DNA from: Kudoa neothunni
Lineage: Eukaryota; Cnidaria
Direction: 5' to 3'
Assembly (NCBI GenBank): GCA_964304625.1
Contig: OZ199838.1
Coordinates: 9,114,001-9,178,000, forward strand
DNA: 64,000 nt
Under the pieces are notes generated by a model, which saw nothing but the letters and a program-made list of their open reading frames with translations, was not told the origin of the DNA and searched no databases. The position numbers and the translations under genes are program-made. Position 1 is the first letter of the stretch. The number at the start of each line of letters is the position of its first letter. Positions 1 through 11,000 of the stretch are shown piece after piece.

Positions 1-900
1 ATTTTTTTTGACGCAGTACGGGAAGGGTTAAGCAATTATCATTTAACTATCAAGTTGCATCTTAATGTGGAAACACTGTAATAAAAGCTTTAATTATTAC
101 GCTTTGCTACCAATTGGGGCACATGATAAAAGCACACAATAGCAAATGAAAACTTATGAAGATTAATAACTTCAGTAATGCAAAAACAAATTAGTTGAAA
201 AATAAATAATTTAAGCTCAGTAATGAATAAGATACTAAAACAAGATATACATCAACGAAAACGGTGACTATTGACACCTGGAAATTTAAGTCAGCATTTC
301 GCGGATGCACGTGGCAACACTAGTCATAAAAATCATAATTCCTTTTCATGGGTTAAAAATAAAGTTTATTTTTATAATTTAACATTATCATGGCCACACA
401 CACCAAGATTTAATATGCATTGGTCAACAAACTTTAATTTTTAAAGGGGCATAAGAATATTTGGAAATATTTAAATAATGACATTCATATTTAATAATAT
501 ATTATATAACTTTTCAAGCATAATATTAATCATTCAAACGCTGGTATTAACCAAATAACTAAATAAAATGAAGATAACCCTTAAATTGGTGTTCGTGGAT
601 ACTCGGTATTTTTCAACATAACTGCCTCAAAATCATTTTAATTTTATTCTATTGGTTCAAGGTTGAAATTTTATGGCGAAATTAAAAAATAACGAAATTA
701 GAAATCGTTCAATATCTTCTTACTAGTGTTGAGCTCATATAATCATATAAAATTACTTTGAATGAATTAATCTTATAATATTAATTATTTGGTTCAGATA
801 ACTAGCGTCCGACTATGTTTTTAGTTACAACAAATGGTTAAGGTTATTGAGGACGACAGAAATCTTCGGATGAAATCGGTCGACTACACGCGTATTCACA
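1..900. other. Upstream region of RPS24, no gene recognised
   Basis: AT-rich sequence with no open frame I can assign. It ends at the RPS24 start codon and must contain that gene's promoter, but no clear promoter motif was recognised. Confidence 0.5.
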
Positions 901-1496
901 ATGGTATGCCTTACCTCTTCTTAAATTTATTTTACTGTTCATGTTTAGGTTGAGGCTTCATCGGTTACAATTAGACCAAGAAAATTTATGACAAACCCAC
1001 TTTTATGTAGAAAACAAATGGTATTATTGGTGTTACATGGGAATTGTTGGTTGAATGTGATTTTTATTAGATCTTGAATATTTCTCATCCAGGTAAGGCT
1101 TCTGTATCAAGAAAAGAAGTTCAGGAAAAACTAGCTGAAATGTTCAAAACTTTGCCAGATTGTGTTGTTTGCCACAAAATGCATATTCAGTTTGGTGGTG
1201 GTCGCAGCACTGCTCTCGCTCTCATTTATGATAGTGTGGACTATCTGAAAAAATTTGAACCAAAATACAGACAAATCAGAGTAGTTTTTAGCAAGTTAAT
1301 TGGTTTTACAATGTGTTACCACGTTTAGAAGGGACTTATAACCAAGTCCAAAGTGACTCGTCGCATGAAGAAAGATATCAAACACAGAGTCAAGAGAGCT
1401 AGAGGTGTTGCCGCTATGGTTGCAGCCACTCAAGCTGCTGGCTCGAAGAAGGTATATCTACTTTTATTGTTGTGATATTAATCGCATTTTTAGTAA
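901..1496 (+). CDS. RPS24: 40S ribosomal protein S24 (eS24), five exons
   Basis: Structural protein of the small ribosomal subunit. The start codon alone forms coding exon 1 (901-903). Further exons are 949-1020, 1071-1280 and 1329-1451, and the stop codon TAA opens the last exon (1494-1496). Introns are 45, 50, 48 and 42 nt with GT-AG ends. The joined protein is 136 residues, close to the usual 130-135. It has the family signatures TIRPRKFMTNPLL near the N-terminus, HPGKASV, the FGGG turn followed by ALIYDS, and a basic C-terminal helix (RRMKKDIKHRVKRARG). A first exon holding only ATG is, as I recall, also seen in vertebrate RPS24 genes. A possible poly(A) signal AATAAA lies at 1545-1550. 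Identity is very secure and exon joins are in phase. Confidence 0.96.
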
Positions 1497-4173
1497 TGTC
1501 TTGAAGCCTCTTTTAATTGATATGACAATAGTAGAGTCTGTTATAATAAATTAGTTCTTTGTCTCTCTTCGCTCTGTTTCCGCACAGCTTTAGAAAATTA
1601 TTTCCTATTTTTTATACATAGTTATCCAAATTAGATGGACTTCATCTGAAACGTTAGATAGAAGTTTGGTTTTATGGTGCTCAGTTTTACTAGTGTCGCA
1701 CTTTAAGGCTTTCTTCTGAACCATTTTATCACTGCCTGGGGTTGTATTCTCCGCGTGTTATTTTTAGATTATTTAAGTGTTGGATTCATCGAGTATTCTG
1801 ATTTTAAATTTAGCCTGCATAATTGATTTTTTGCATTCGAATAATAGATGTGAATATTTTATTTTAACTGAGGATATGGAAACAAAACCACGGATAACTT
1901 GAATGCCGGACTCCGCTTTGTATATATATATATATATATATTATATTTGAGTATTACATCAAAAGCTGTTGGAGTTAGAAAATAATTACAATGAGGGACT
2001 GCAGGTACGCACATTTGCTTTTTCATACGGAATTTACTACTTGTTGGGCAATACGCACGTTTTTCCCTGAAAATTGACCTTGAAATCGTATGCGTATACT
2101 ATTTGATTGTTATGTATGGCTGACAAAAACCTTCATGTTATGCCTATAATTAAGAGAAAATACTATTTGTTAAAATATTTGGAGTTTAAACCTGAAAAAT
2201 AAAAGCTATATCATTAAAAATTCTGTTGTTGTTTTCATATTAAGTTTAAACAATATCCTATCCAAGAAATTACACATTATTTTTATAAATGACAGTGGAG
2301 CCGTAAATATGAAACAACCGAACAAATGACGAATTAGGCGAATAATCTAAGAATGGATTACTTTAATATGATCAAATATTTTGAGTTATTCATCGTATGA
2401 AATTATTTTTAAACATAAAGAAATTGTGAAGAAGATTATGAAAAACGCATATGATGTTAGCTATGGTTAGTCTTAAGTTTTTAAAGAAAATTTAATCTGC
2501 GTAGTTTTAACTTTATAGTGACCCCAAAATCGTTGATGAATGTATGTCTAAGAATTACTCTGAACAATTCAAAACTTAAGATGGGGATGAATTTTAACTA
2601 AGACAAAGTTCTATTTCAATTTTAATGAAACTTTCTATATAAAAAATAATAAAAATAACGAAAGTAATCTCTTGGTTGAACATGACGATTCTCAACTGCT
2701 TAAAACCTTATTCAAGTATCATTTTTGGAATATGTAAATATCGAAGTAAAGATGATGAAAGAATAGTAAAATTCCTTCATTTATACCCGAGACATTAGCC
2801 CATCCTATTTAATAACAGTTGGTGACAAAATATCTAAATCACCAAAAAGCTATATAAATGCCTCAAATATATAAAGGTTATTTAACTAAAAATGGATCTA
2901 TTTATTTCTAAAAGTAAGCCTAAAAGTCGGAAGAGAAATTATTCGACATATTCAAGGGATGTAAAACAAGTAAAAATAACCGATGTTTCTTAAAGTAAAA
3001 TATTACAACGATAATCGAACACTAATCATATTTTGAATATACGCATTTTTTCTCCAATCCCCAAGGGATTACGTGTTACTCGTCACCCATTGTGTATACT
3101 CGCAATAGTTCATTTCAGTTAGAATTAAATTATAGACACTTTATGTGGCGACTCCTTTTCAATGAATTTTCATAAAGGTTCACGTGAGCATTACAGCAGG
3201 TAACCGATTTTTCGCATTTTTCTGCGCGCGCCAGGGGGAAATTAAGTTTGTCCCTGCAGATTTATACAACGATATTATTCTACCCTCATTTTGTATAAAT
3301 TATATTATTGAATAATATATTACATTCAGCTTATAGTATAATTAAGGGTCTCTATGAACCAATCTAAATTATAGGATGTGCGACATGTACACTAAGAAAA
3401 CAAGAATTCTCGTCAATACGTTTACATTAATTATTATTAATATGGCTACATCTTTTAAAATAAGAGTTATTGCATTAACATAATTCGCGTATTTCTCTTG
3501 ACGTAGAATACCTTCAGTAAAGACACGAAATAACATGATAAAATAGCCAGTAGATGTTAGTAAACGGGATTTGTATCCATGCGGAAGTCCGAATTATCGT
3601 AAAGCAATATGTACGTTTATCAAAGATAACAAAATTTGATTTTAAAAAACAGTTTTAAGGAGAATGACATGGAAAATATATATACATTATACAAATTTGC
3701 CATCCAACTAAAGGAAAATTATTTTTACCACATGCTCGTCAGTGCAAAAATAGGATTAAATGCTGAAAAACCTGCTAATCCTCTTGCCGTCGAAAAAACA
3801 GGGATAAAAACGTTTTACTGATTTAGAATTTCTAAAATATTATAACAAATGGAGTTATAATGATTCCTTGAAAACTAGAACGTTTCGAAAACGTTTATTG
3901 TAAGATTTCCAAAAGTGCGGAAAATAGTTTAACTACTATAATATTAATATGGCTTATTTTACGTGATTAATAGAAAACACTTTGATTATTGAGAATTCTC
4001 TTGAAATATTTAATAATATTGTGATCTATAAAACGAGTATCTATCCAGCAAAATGCGGAATTTTCGATTCAAAAATTTGACTCCCATTAAATTAATTTAT
4101 GATTCCAATGTACATATATCTCATCTTTCACAAATATTCACATTAGAATAATAAAGACTTAAATAGCTACATA
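1497..4173. other. Intergenic, no gene recognised
   Basis: Holds the RPS24 3' end, a (TA)n microsatellite around 1921-1940, and a perfect 10-bp inverted repeat (ATTTATACAA, 3260-3269, against TTGTATAAAT, 3291-3300). A 61-codon open frame at 3636-3821 has no recognisable similarity and is probably chance. Nothing else could be assigned. Confidence 0.5.
1921..1940. repeat. (TA)n microsatellite
   Basis: Ten uninterrupted TA units, extending imperfectly on the right. Confidence 0.9.
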
Positions 4174-5719
4174 CAGTCAAGATTCGATATTGCATAATTT
4201 TTAGGACCGAGGGAAAATTACGTGAAAAAAAGTTCGATGCGATATCGAGGCGTGCGCATGCGCGAGAGGAGTAATTTCAGGACGTCCAGACCTTGGGAAA
4301 AATACCAAAGATTTGGGGATTTTTCTACCAACCTTAGGTTCTTCGGAGTTTATTTCATTCTAAGCTAATTCCTGGATTTTTTATTTATTTGCTAAACGTG
4401 TAGATTACTGAATAATCAGAGATCAATTTATAAATAATAAGTTTTAGAATTAGATAAAATAATTATATATATTGTTTTAGTAATGATGAGAATAAAAATT
4501 ATTCTAAGTTTTAAAAAGGTATCATGATTGTCGACAACGCGCTGTTTTCCGATCCTTGGATAATTGTTATCTGATCAATTGTTCTTATTATTCTGTAGTT
4601 GTAGTTGGGTATATCAGCGCTGTCTTTAAATTTTCTATTTTTTTAATAATATATTTTGATGTTATTGACGAATATTATTTTGATTTATGAATGAAAATTC
4701 AAACGGAGCTAAAAAAGCGTTGTATAATGAGCCCCAATCAAGATTGGTTAAAAGTAGATTTTAAAGATTGGCTTGATCAAGATTCTAAGGACAGCAATTC
4801 CAGCTACTGCAAGCGTTAAACGAATTTTTCATTAATGAATACAGTAAAAACTAAACAAACTAACTCATTAAAGGTTGAAACTATAAAATGTAAATTTCTC
4901 GCAAAGCAGTTGCTCCGAAGAAATAATAATATACGTGCTTAACGTCGCATCCAACAAATAAACTAATACATGATGTGAGCAGCGGTACTGTGGGCCAACA
5001 ATTACTTTGAACGCTTGGAAAATAGATCAGACTTCTTAACTGAGGGTTGTGAAGATGAAGACAATTAAACTGAGGGAAATAATAAAATACGCTTAGAATA
5101 AAAATTTTTGTTATTTTAATAAATCTACATATCAATAGATATACGGATAATGCTCGCAGCTTCGCCAGGAAAATGATTAAAATCTTGTTTTAAACGCCCC
5201 CAACGATCCCCTATTTGCCATTAAATTTTGAAAGTAGTCCGTTTTTTCAATGATGGTACTATTTCAAGAACTATGTCTCCAGAAATAATGTAACTATTCG
5301 TGCGTTTTTTGATAAACTATTCGTAAACTTCTTCGTCTATGTCGATGAATCTTCCTATATCTTGTAACGTCTGAATTTTTCAGATCGGTTTCATAAGAAA
5401 TAAATCCGTCAAGAATTGAATTTTCCTGAAGATAAATAGTAAGATAGAATAAAAATAACTATACCATTAAGTATGAATTTCTCAGCCGTAATTTTCTTGG
5501 TATTTTTTATTGTTTTTATTCAGATGAAATACTGTATTATTCTAATTTTCTTAGAATTATCACGCTGTTTTCTCCACATATTGAGGGTAAAATCACGAAA
5601 TATTGAGTCAATGGCACATAGAAACAATATTTTCCTTATTTTTTTGAAATTCATAACTTATTAATTGTAATTATTATCATAATGAAAATTTTAAATTACG
5701 CAATATCCAATCTCGATTG
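4174..5719 (-). mobile_element. Pogo-like (Tc1/mariner superfamily) DNA transposon, degraded
   Basis: Ends are inverted repeats: CAGTCAAGATTCGATATTGC on the left and the complement of CAATCGAGATTGGATATTGC on the right. They are flanked by TA on both sides (4172-4173, 5720-5721), the target duplication of this superfamily. The same termini occur at 15876-16054 and 16313-18250. Minus-strand reading of about 5230-4880 gives broken pieces resembling CENP-B/pogo transposase: GRLKQDFNHFPGEAAS (compare RFKKRH..SGEA) and a later block around the usual PPNTTAH motif. Frames are full of stops, so it is a fossil. A perfect NRF1-type site (4253-4264) lies just inside the left end. Termini and flanking TA are clear, but the transposase similarity is by eye. 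Confidence 0.72.
4253..4264. promoter_or_regulatory. NRF1-like palindrome TGCGCATGCGCG
   Basis: Matches the NRF1 consensus YGCGCAYGCGCR at all 12 positions, inside the left part of a pogo-like transposon. No start codon of a recognised gene lies next to it. Confidence 0.55.
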
Positions 5720-6240
5720 TATATGGAAACAAAATTAACGAACAAATTCATTCCAAGTTAATTAGACAGAATATCAAATACTAATCAGTTTAAAAATAAT
5801 GTAAATGAAGCACATAAAGTCTAGAAAAAACATTGAAAATTATGGTCATTATGAAATATCCCGTATGCAATTGTTAGTCCATCTGTACCAAAATTATCAA
5901 ATGAAATTCATATAAGCGCTATGGACACACTCTCTATTTTATCGGAAAATGCGATTTTCAATCGAATAATTAATTTTGGATGCCCTAAAGTGTCACTCAT
6001 AAAAAAACAACCATATTTTCCTTATTTAACAGTATAATCTTTATATTTTATACATAGTATGAAGCTACAACAAAATTGAGATCAAACCTTCATTCAAAAA
6101 TGATAAAAATATAACAATGACCAGTATCACAATTAACAAGATGGCTTCATTTGAAAAGGGGTGACAATATAGATACATACAACGAATAAAACAAGCCTTA
6201 TCACTTTCTCTACAAACCTATTCTAAAATTATGACTAATA
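5720..6240. other. Spacer downstream of POLR3D
   Basis: About 520 bp between a pogo-like element and the stop codon of POLR3D. It is AT-rich and should include the POLR3D 3' untranslated region. Nothing else recognised. Confidence 0.5.
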
Positions 6241-7941
6241 TTATTCTTCACAACTGTCTTCAAGATTCCAAGTGCAAATGAATTTGTTAGAAATACGACC
6301 AACTTGAGCAATAATAGGGTCGTCATCAATTGAAGGGTCTGACTCGGTAACATAAATCTCCTAGAAAAACATACACACATTACGCTTAGCTGAGCATAAT
6401 TGGAAAATGACACGACCAATTTTAACAGTTCAAATACAATTAATGAGTCAAAAAGTTTAATCATTTTGTGTCAATATGATTTTTTTAACTAGAAATCAAC
6501 GACATACCTGTAAAAAGCAATTTTTCATAGCATCATCCACAGCATAGATTTCGTTTCCGATTCTCAATCTAACCAACCGATAAAATGAGAGAAAATCAAT
6601 CAATCGATTACCTAACTTGTCCTGATTCAGTGAGTTCTAGAAATCCACTGACAGAATTTGAAGAGTCATTATCATTTGTAAAATATGGATTATCAATGTT
6701 ATTATTATTGAAATCAAACTAAATGCACAAAATGTATTCGGTATTATTTTAAAACATGATACCTCGTCTTCGGAGTTCATATTTTGATTACTAACTTGAT
6801 TTGGAGGATCAATATCTTTGTTGGAAATAGTTGAATAACAAGCGGGTATTTGAAATAGGAAATAGTTGTCTTTAGAAGGTGTTTGATTCTAACGGGAATA
6901 TCAATCAGGTATTGGTAAAATGAGTCCAACCGAATTATTATCCATCATTATAGAAAAACATTCAGAACAGTTCGAATTAGTTGAAGTTCTAAAATCGCTT
7001 TCGGATTTTAAGACCGATTTATCATCTTCAATGCCGTCATTTTCTACACAAATCGAATAACAATAAGTCAACCAACTTCAATCGTGGTACCATAAATGAT
7101 GGCGTTGAGTTTTGTAGTAAGAGGCAGAGCAACCGGAAAATATTCTCCAAACTCCTGAATAATATTGGCCAATTCCTTAATTGAAAAATAATTAGATTTA
7201 GCTAATTTAGGTAATGGTAATAGAACAGCTTATTGTTAATACTTTTGGTTCTTCAATATCAACGATCTCAATAGGTTGTATATGTTCTTGTTTTCTAAAG
7301 TTATAATTAAAAAGTGTTAGTGGTACTTATTGTGGAGCACAGTTGATCATCTTTTGTGGTGCTTCTAGTGGAGGTTCTCCTAACAGATTTAGACAGTGAT
7401 GAGTCGGGTTTGGAGTCAGTGTTCAATTCGGTTTGGAAACCATCAGAAAACAATCCTTTAGTGGACATGATTTTAACATTTGGTTGGCGTTTTTTTGTTT
7501 GTTTCCTAGTTTTGGTTAGATCCAAGTTTTTTTTATTGTTCTACACAAAGTTAGATTACACGTTTCATTATTTCTAAGCGAACCTTTGCCTTTATATCTC
7601 CCACATCGATATCTTCTAGCACACTAGATTTAATAACATAAAATAAATAAATAAAAACCACATTACAATACATAGGTTCAAGTTTCACATTCACACGAGG
7701 GAGTAACGGTAAATTTGGTACGTGTTTTCTCTACATAATAAATCCTACTTAACTAATACATTCAATAGAAATTACCTTTTTGATGGGGTTAATTTCTTCG
7801 TTTGGTTTTCTAGCAAAAAAATAATGCAATTCACTACTAGTTAAAACTGTAGATGAATAAACTTTGTGTTAGATTTTTCTAAATAAAAAGTGTTAAAAAA
7901 TACAATAACTTAGGGGCTTGAAATTTAATACTTGATTCCAT
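6241..7941 (-). CDS. POLR3D: RNA polymerase III subunit RPC4, about 13 short exons
   Basis: Subunit of RNA polymerase III that acts with RPC5 (TFIIF-like dimer) in initiation and termination of tRNA and 5S transcription. I assembled it from the ATG at 7941-7939 through about 13 exons separated by introns of about 30-60 nt, with phases agreeing at nearly every join, to the TAA at 6243-6241. The protein is about 354 residues (human 398). The N-terminal half is basic and Ser/Thr-rich (KKRKHVPNLPLLPRVNVKLEP, then RKQTKKRQPN), as is usual for RPC4. The C-terminal 60-70 residues carry the family signature: SGQVRLRIGNEIYAV, NCFLQEIYV, then DDDPIIAQVGRISNKFIC, which aligns with human SGRVQLLLGKVTLDV / CSFLQELVSV / LGHVKHKLVC. 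A short block NYFLFQIPA matches the FFQLPDTLP segment. Its ATG lies 67 bp from the TAF2 ATG at 8009, so the promoter is shared. The join near 7290 is the least certain. Confidence 0.82.
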
Positions 7942-8008
7942 TTTTCGAACGGGAGCAAGTAAAAGCAAGGCGCTTTATCAAATCAACAATCTCATGCGCA
8001 TGCGAATA
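7942..8008. promoter_or_regulatory. Bidirectional POLR3D/TAF2 promoter
   Basis: Only 67 bp separate the divergent ATG codons (7941 on the minus strand, 8009 on the plus strand). The interval includes most of an NRF1-like palindrome (7995-8006) immediately before the TAF2 start. Both genes must be promoted from here or from within each other's 5' ends. Confidence 0.65.
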
Positions 8009-11000
8009 ATGGAACAAGAATCATTAAGGGATATACTAAAATTCACCTCTAAAGAACCATATCAAGTGACCAAAGGCTATCTCAAGGTTGATAATGTGGA
8101 TTTTGAGAGTGGGAAAGTTGTAGGAAATGTTAGCTACGATGTTACACTATTTGAAAACTATAAAGGTGAATTATATTTATCTTTGGCAAACTATTGTACA
8201 ACGATTGAAAATGTGTCAGTTTTGAATCCAATCAACAACAGATTTGTGCCGGTGGAATATAAATTTATAAAAAATGAACGAAAAAGCGAATTGTTATCCG
8301 CCTATTTTTCCAATGTTGATGTTGATCCACTCGACACAAATATCAATAGTGAGCACAATGGTTATAATGTGCTGGCCGATGAGGAACTGTCAAACACTGT
8401 CCTACCTATTTCCACTATAAGATCTAGTGATAATACACAAAGAGAGTTGATTGGAGATATCAAAATTATAATATCCAATGAATATGGTCAAAAGAATGAA
8501 GTAAAAAAATTGATTTTCAACTTTAAAATCGATTTCATTCACACTTTTGAAAATGAAGAATCAGATGATTTGTATGAGAAAATATTTTTTTCGCCACATT
8601 GCCAAAATTTTCCGTCCGGTGGATCTAATTTTTGTGATTGGTTCCCTTGCTTTAATAAAAGTTTTCACAGTTGCCCCTGGTCAATACAAATAACCACCAA
8701 ACGTTACAATAAACTGGCTGTGTCTGGGGTGTTGAAACAAACCACCACTTTAACACATGATGATGATGGTGGTGGCAATGACGATTTGGTTGTTTATGAG
8801 TATGAAATTGACAATTGTGTGAGACCTGGAAACGTTGGAATAATGGTTGGCGAATTATCTGAGATTGAATTCGACAGTCAAATGTATGACCGAGTTAAGG
8901 CGTACTGTCCAGCTAATTTTGAAATGTTGACCAAGGAGTCACTTTTTCAAGTGTCCAACTTTATCAGATACTATGAGGATTCGTTGGAGTTGAAGTATCC
9001 ATTCGAAAAACTTCAACTTGTCTTTACTAGTGTCACGTCAATAGTTCCGGCGGTGTTTTATGGTGTCGTGGTACTGAATACTTGCCACCTGTGTCCAACG
9101 AATGCACCCAACCAAGTCTATAACAACTACAAACTTTTCAGCATGATTCTTGCTGAGTGTTGGTTTGGTTGTTATTTTACACCGAGGTTTATGACAGATG
9201 TGTGGCTATTGATTGGGAGTGTGCATGAGGTGATAGAGGCTCATTTCACATCGTAATTGCAATTTTTTGTTTAATTCACTAACTTACATAAAGATATTTG
9301 GGTGTGAGTGAAGCAAAACGCTTTCTATTTGATTGTTCCCAAAATATGATACCCCGGGATTCAAAAAACGCGCCCACCAACAAGGAGTTTATGCTTTGTC
9401 CGCTTATTGAATGCATCAACGAACTGAAAAATTCACAAGCGTCCAAACCAAAAATTAAGAAGGATCTGCTTGAAGTTTATCGAAATTGGTTGAACATTTC
9501 CCATCTCAACACTGTTTCATCCCGAGGTAATTATAAATATTGAAATTTTATATATGAAACTATTTTTTTCATTCATTGTTGTCTAAAATTTCAATAGTCA
9601 ATTGATCAAATTAAATTTATTTGATGGGTACATTATTTTTATTTAATTATTTAATAACTTAATTGAAGGAGTAAAAATATTTTTCTTAAAAAGATCTGCT
9701 TTAAGTTTTATTTGCGCTTACTTATAAAAAAGATTATATTTTATCATATTTATTTTTATTAGGATTTATCGTATTTAATTTGTCGTATTAAAAAGAATTC
9801 GCTATTTTAATCAATACCCAATTTCAATAATCGACATTCCAGTTTAAATAATGAAATTGAAACTTATTGTTGTTTCGAAGTTTCTATTGGCGCTTTAAAT
9901 TCAAAAAATTTAAAAATGTTCGCGCGTGCGTGTTTGAATTTGTTAATTACAGAAACTCTTACTTACACGCTGTTTACAGATTTTATTTTTTCTAGTCCGC
10001 TATATTTAATTATTTTATGGCTAACGCTTTGATCTTAGGCGGTAGAAATAATAAAATATATTTTGAATTTATCCCATAGGAATATTCTGATCGGTAATAA
10101 TAGACTTTTTTGGACTATGTTAAATTAAAAAAAATTCTGATATGTGCCATCTTTGGTGTAGTTTTACTGTTAAAATTATGGTGTGGTTAATTTTATTGAT
10201 TAATTTTTACCAGGCCTTGCATTTTTCGATGTTTATTTTTGAAATCGGCCATTGCTACAGATCCGTAAAATCCGCGTGTATGGGCTGCCTACCTACTGCT
10301 ACGGGAGAAAATAACTCCAAATCTAATAATTAATATAAAAATATATCCCAATTTTGTTTCCCTCGCTCTAACGTTTTCATGTATTTTTAAAGAGCGCGTA
10401 CGTACTAACTGAATTTCAGATTAATTTTCTCGTTAGTGTTTGACAGCTTTTCATATCTAAACATAATTATATGTATATATAGTCGAACCTCGATTATCAG
10501 GAAATCGCACTATCCAGAAGATATTTTACACTTTATTTGTATTTTGTTGAAATTGCGTGTCAAGAAATGTTCGATTATCTGAAACAACAATTTAATCTGA
10601 ATTCCTGACAAAAGTGTCACCCATCACCGTACGACGTATACAATGTAGCGTATGAACCAGGAGTGGCCAAACCATGGCTCGCTAGCCATATATGGCTCTT
10701 GAAAAAATTTTTTTTTAATTTTTTGTAATTCAAGCAACGCATTAATTAAGAACAACACAAAGTTTAAACTATTTAATCAAGAGAAGAAATTAAATCTAAT
10801 CGTAAACTAGATAATATTTTTGATTAGAAAACATAGTTAAAAACCACCATACAGCTTTAATATTTGATGCAAATTAGAATTATTACTAGTTTCATTAGGA
10901 AATATATTTAGAACTAATATTTATCCATTATCAAAATGATAGGTATCGAAAGAATAAAACATTCATTTAAGCTTTAAACATAATTCATAATCCCAACTCA

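Noticed and set aside
9921-10400. A separate gene inside TAF2 intron 2, suggested by the NRF1-like site and a 63-codon frame at 10142
   Set aside because: No splice sites, no similarity and no family motif; the frame is compatible with chance.
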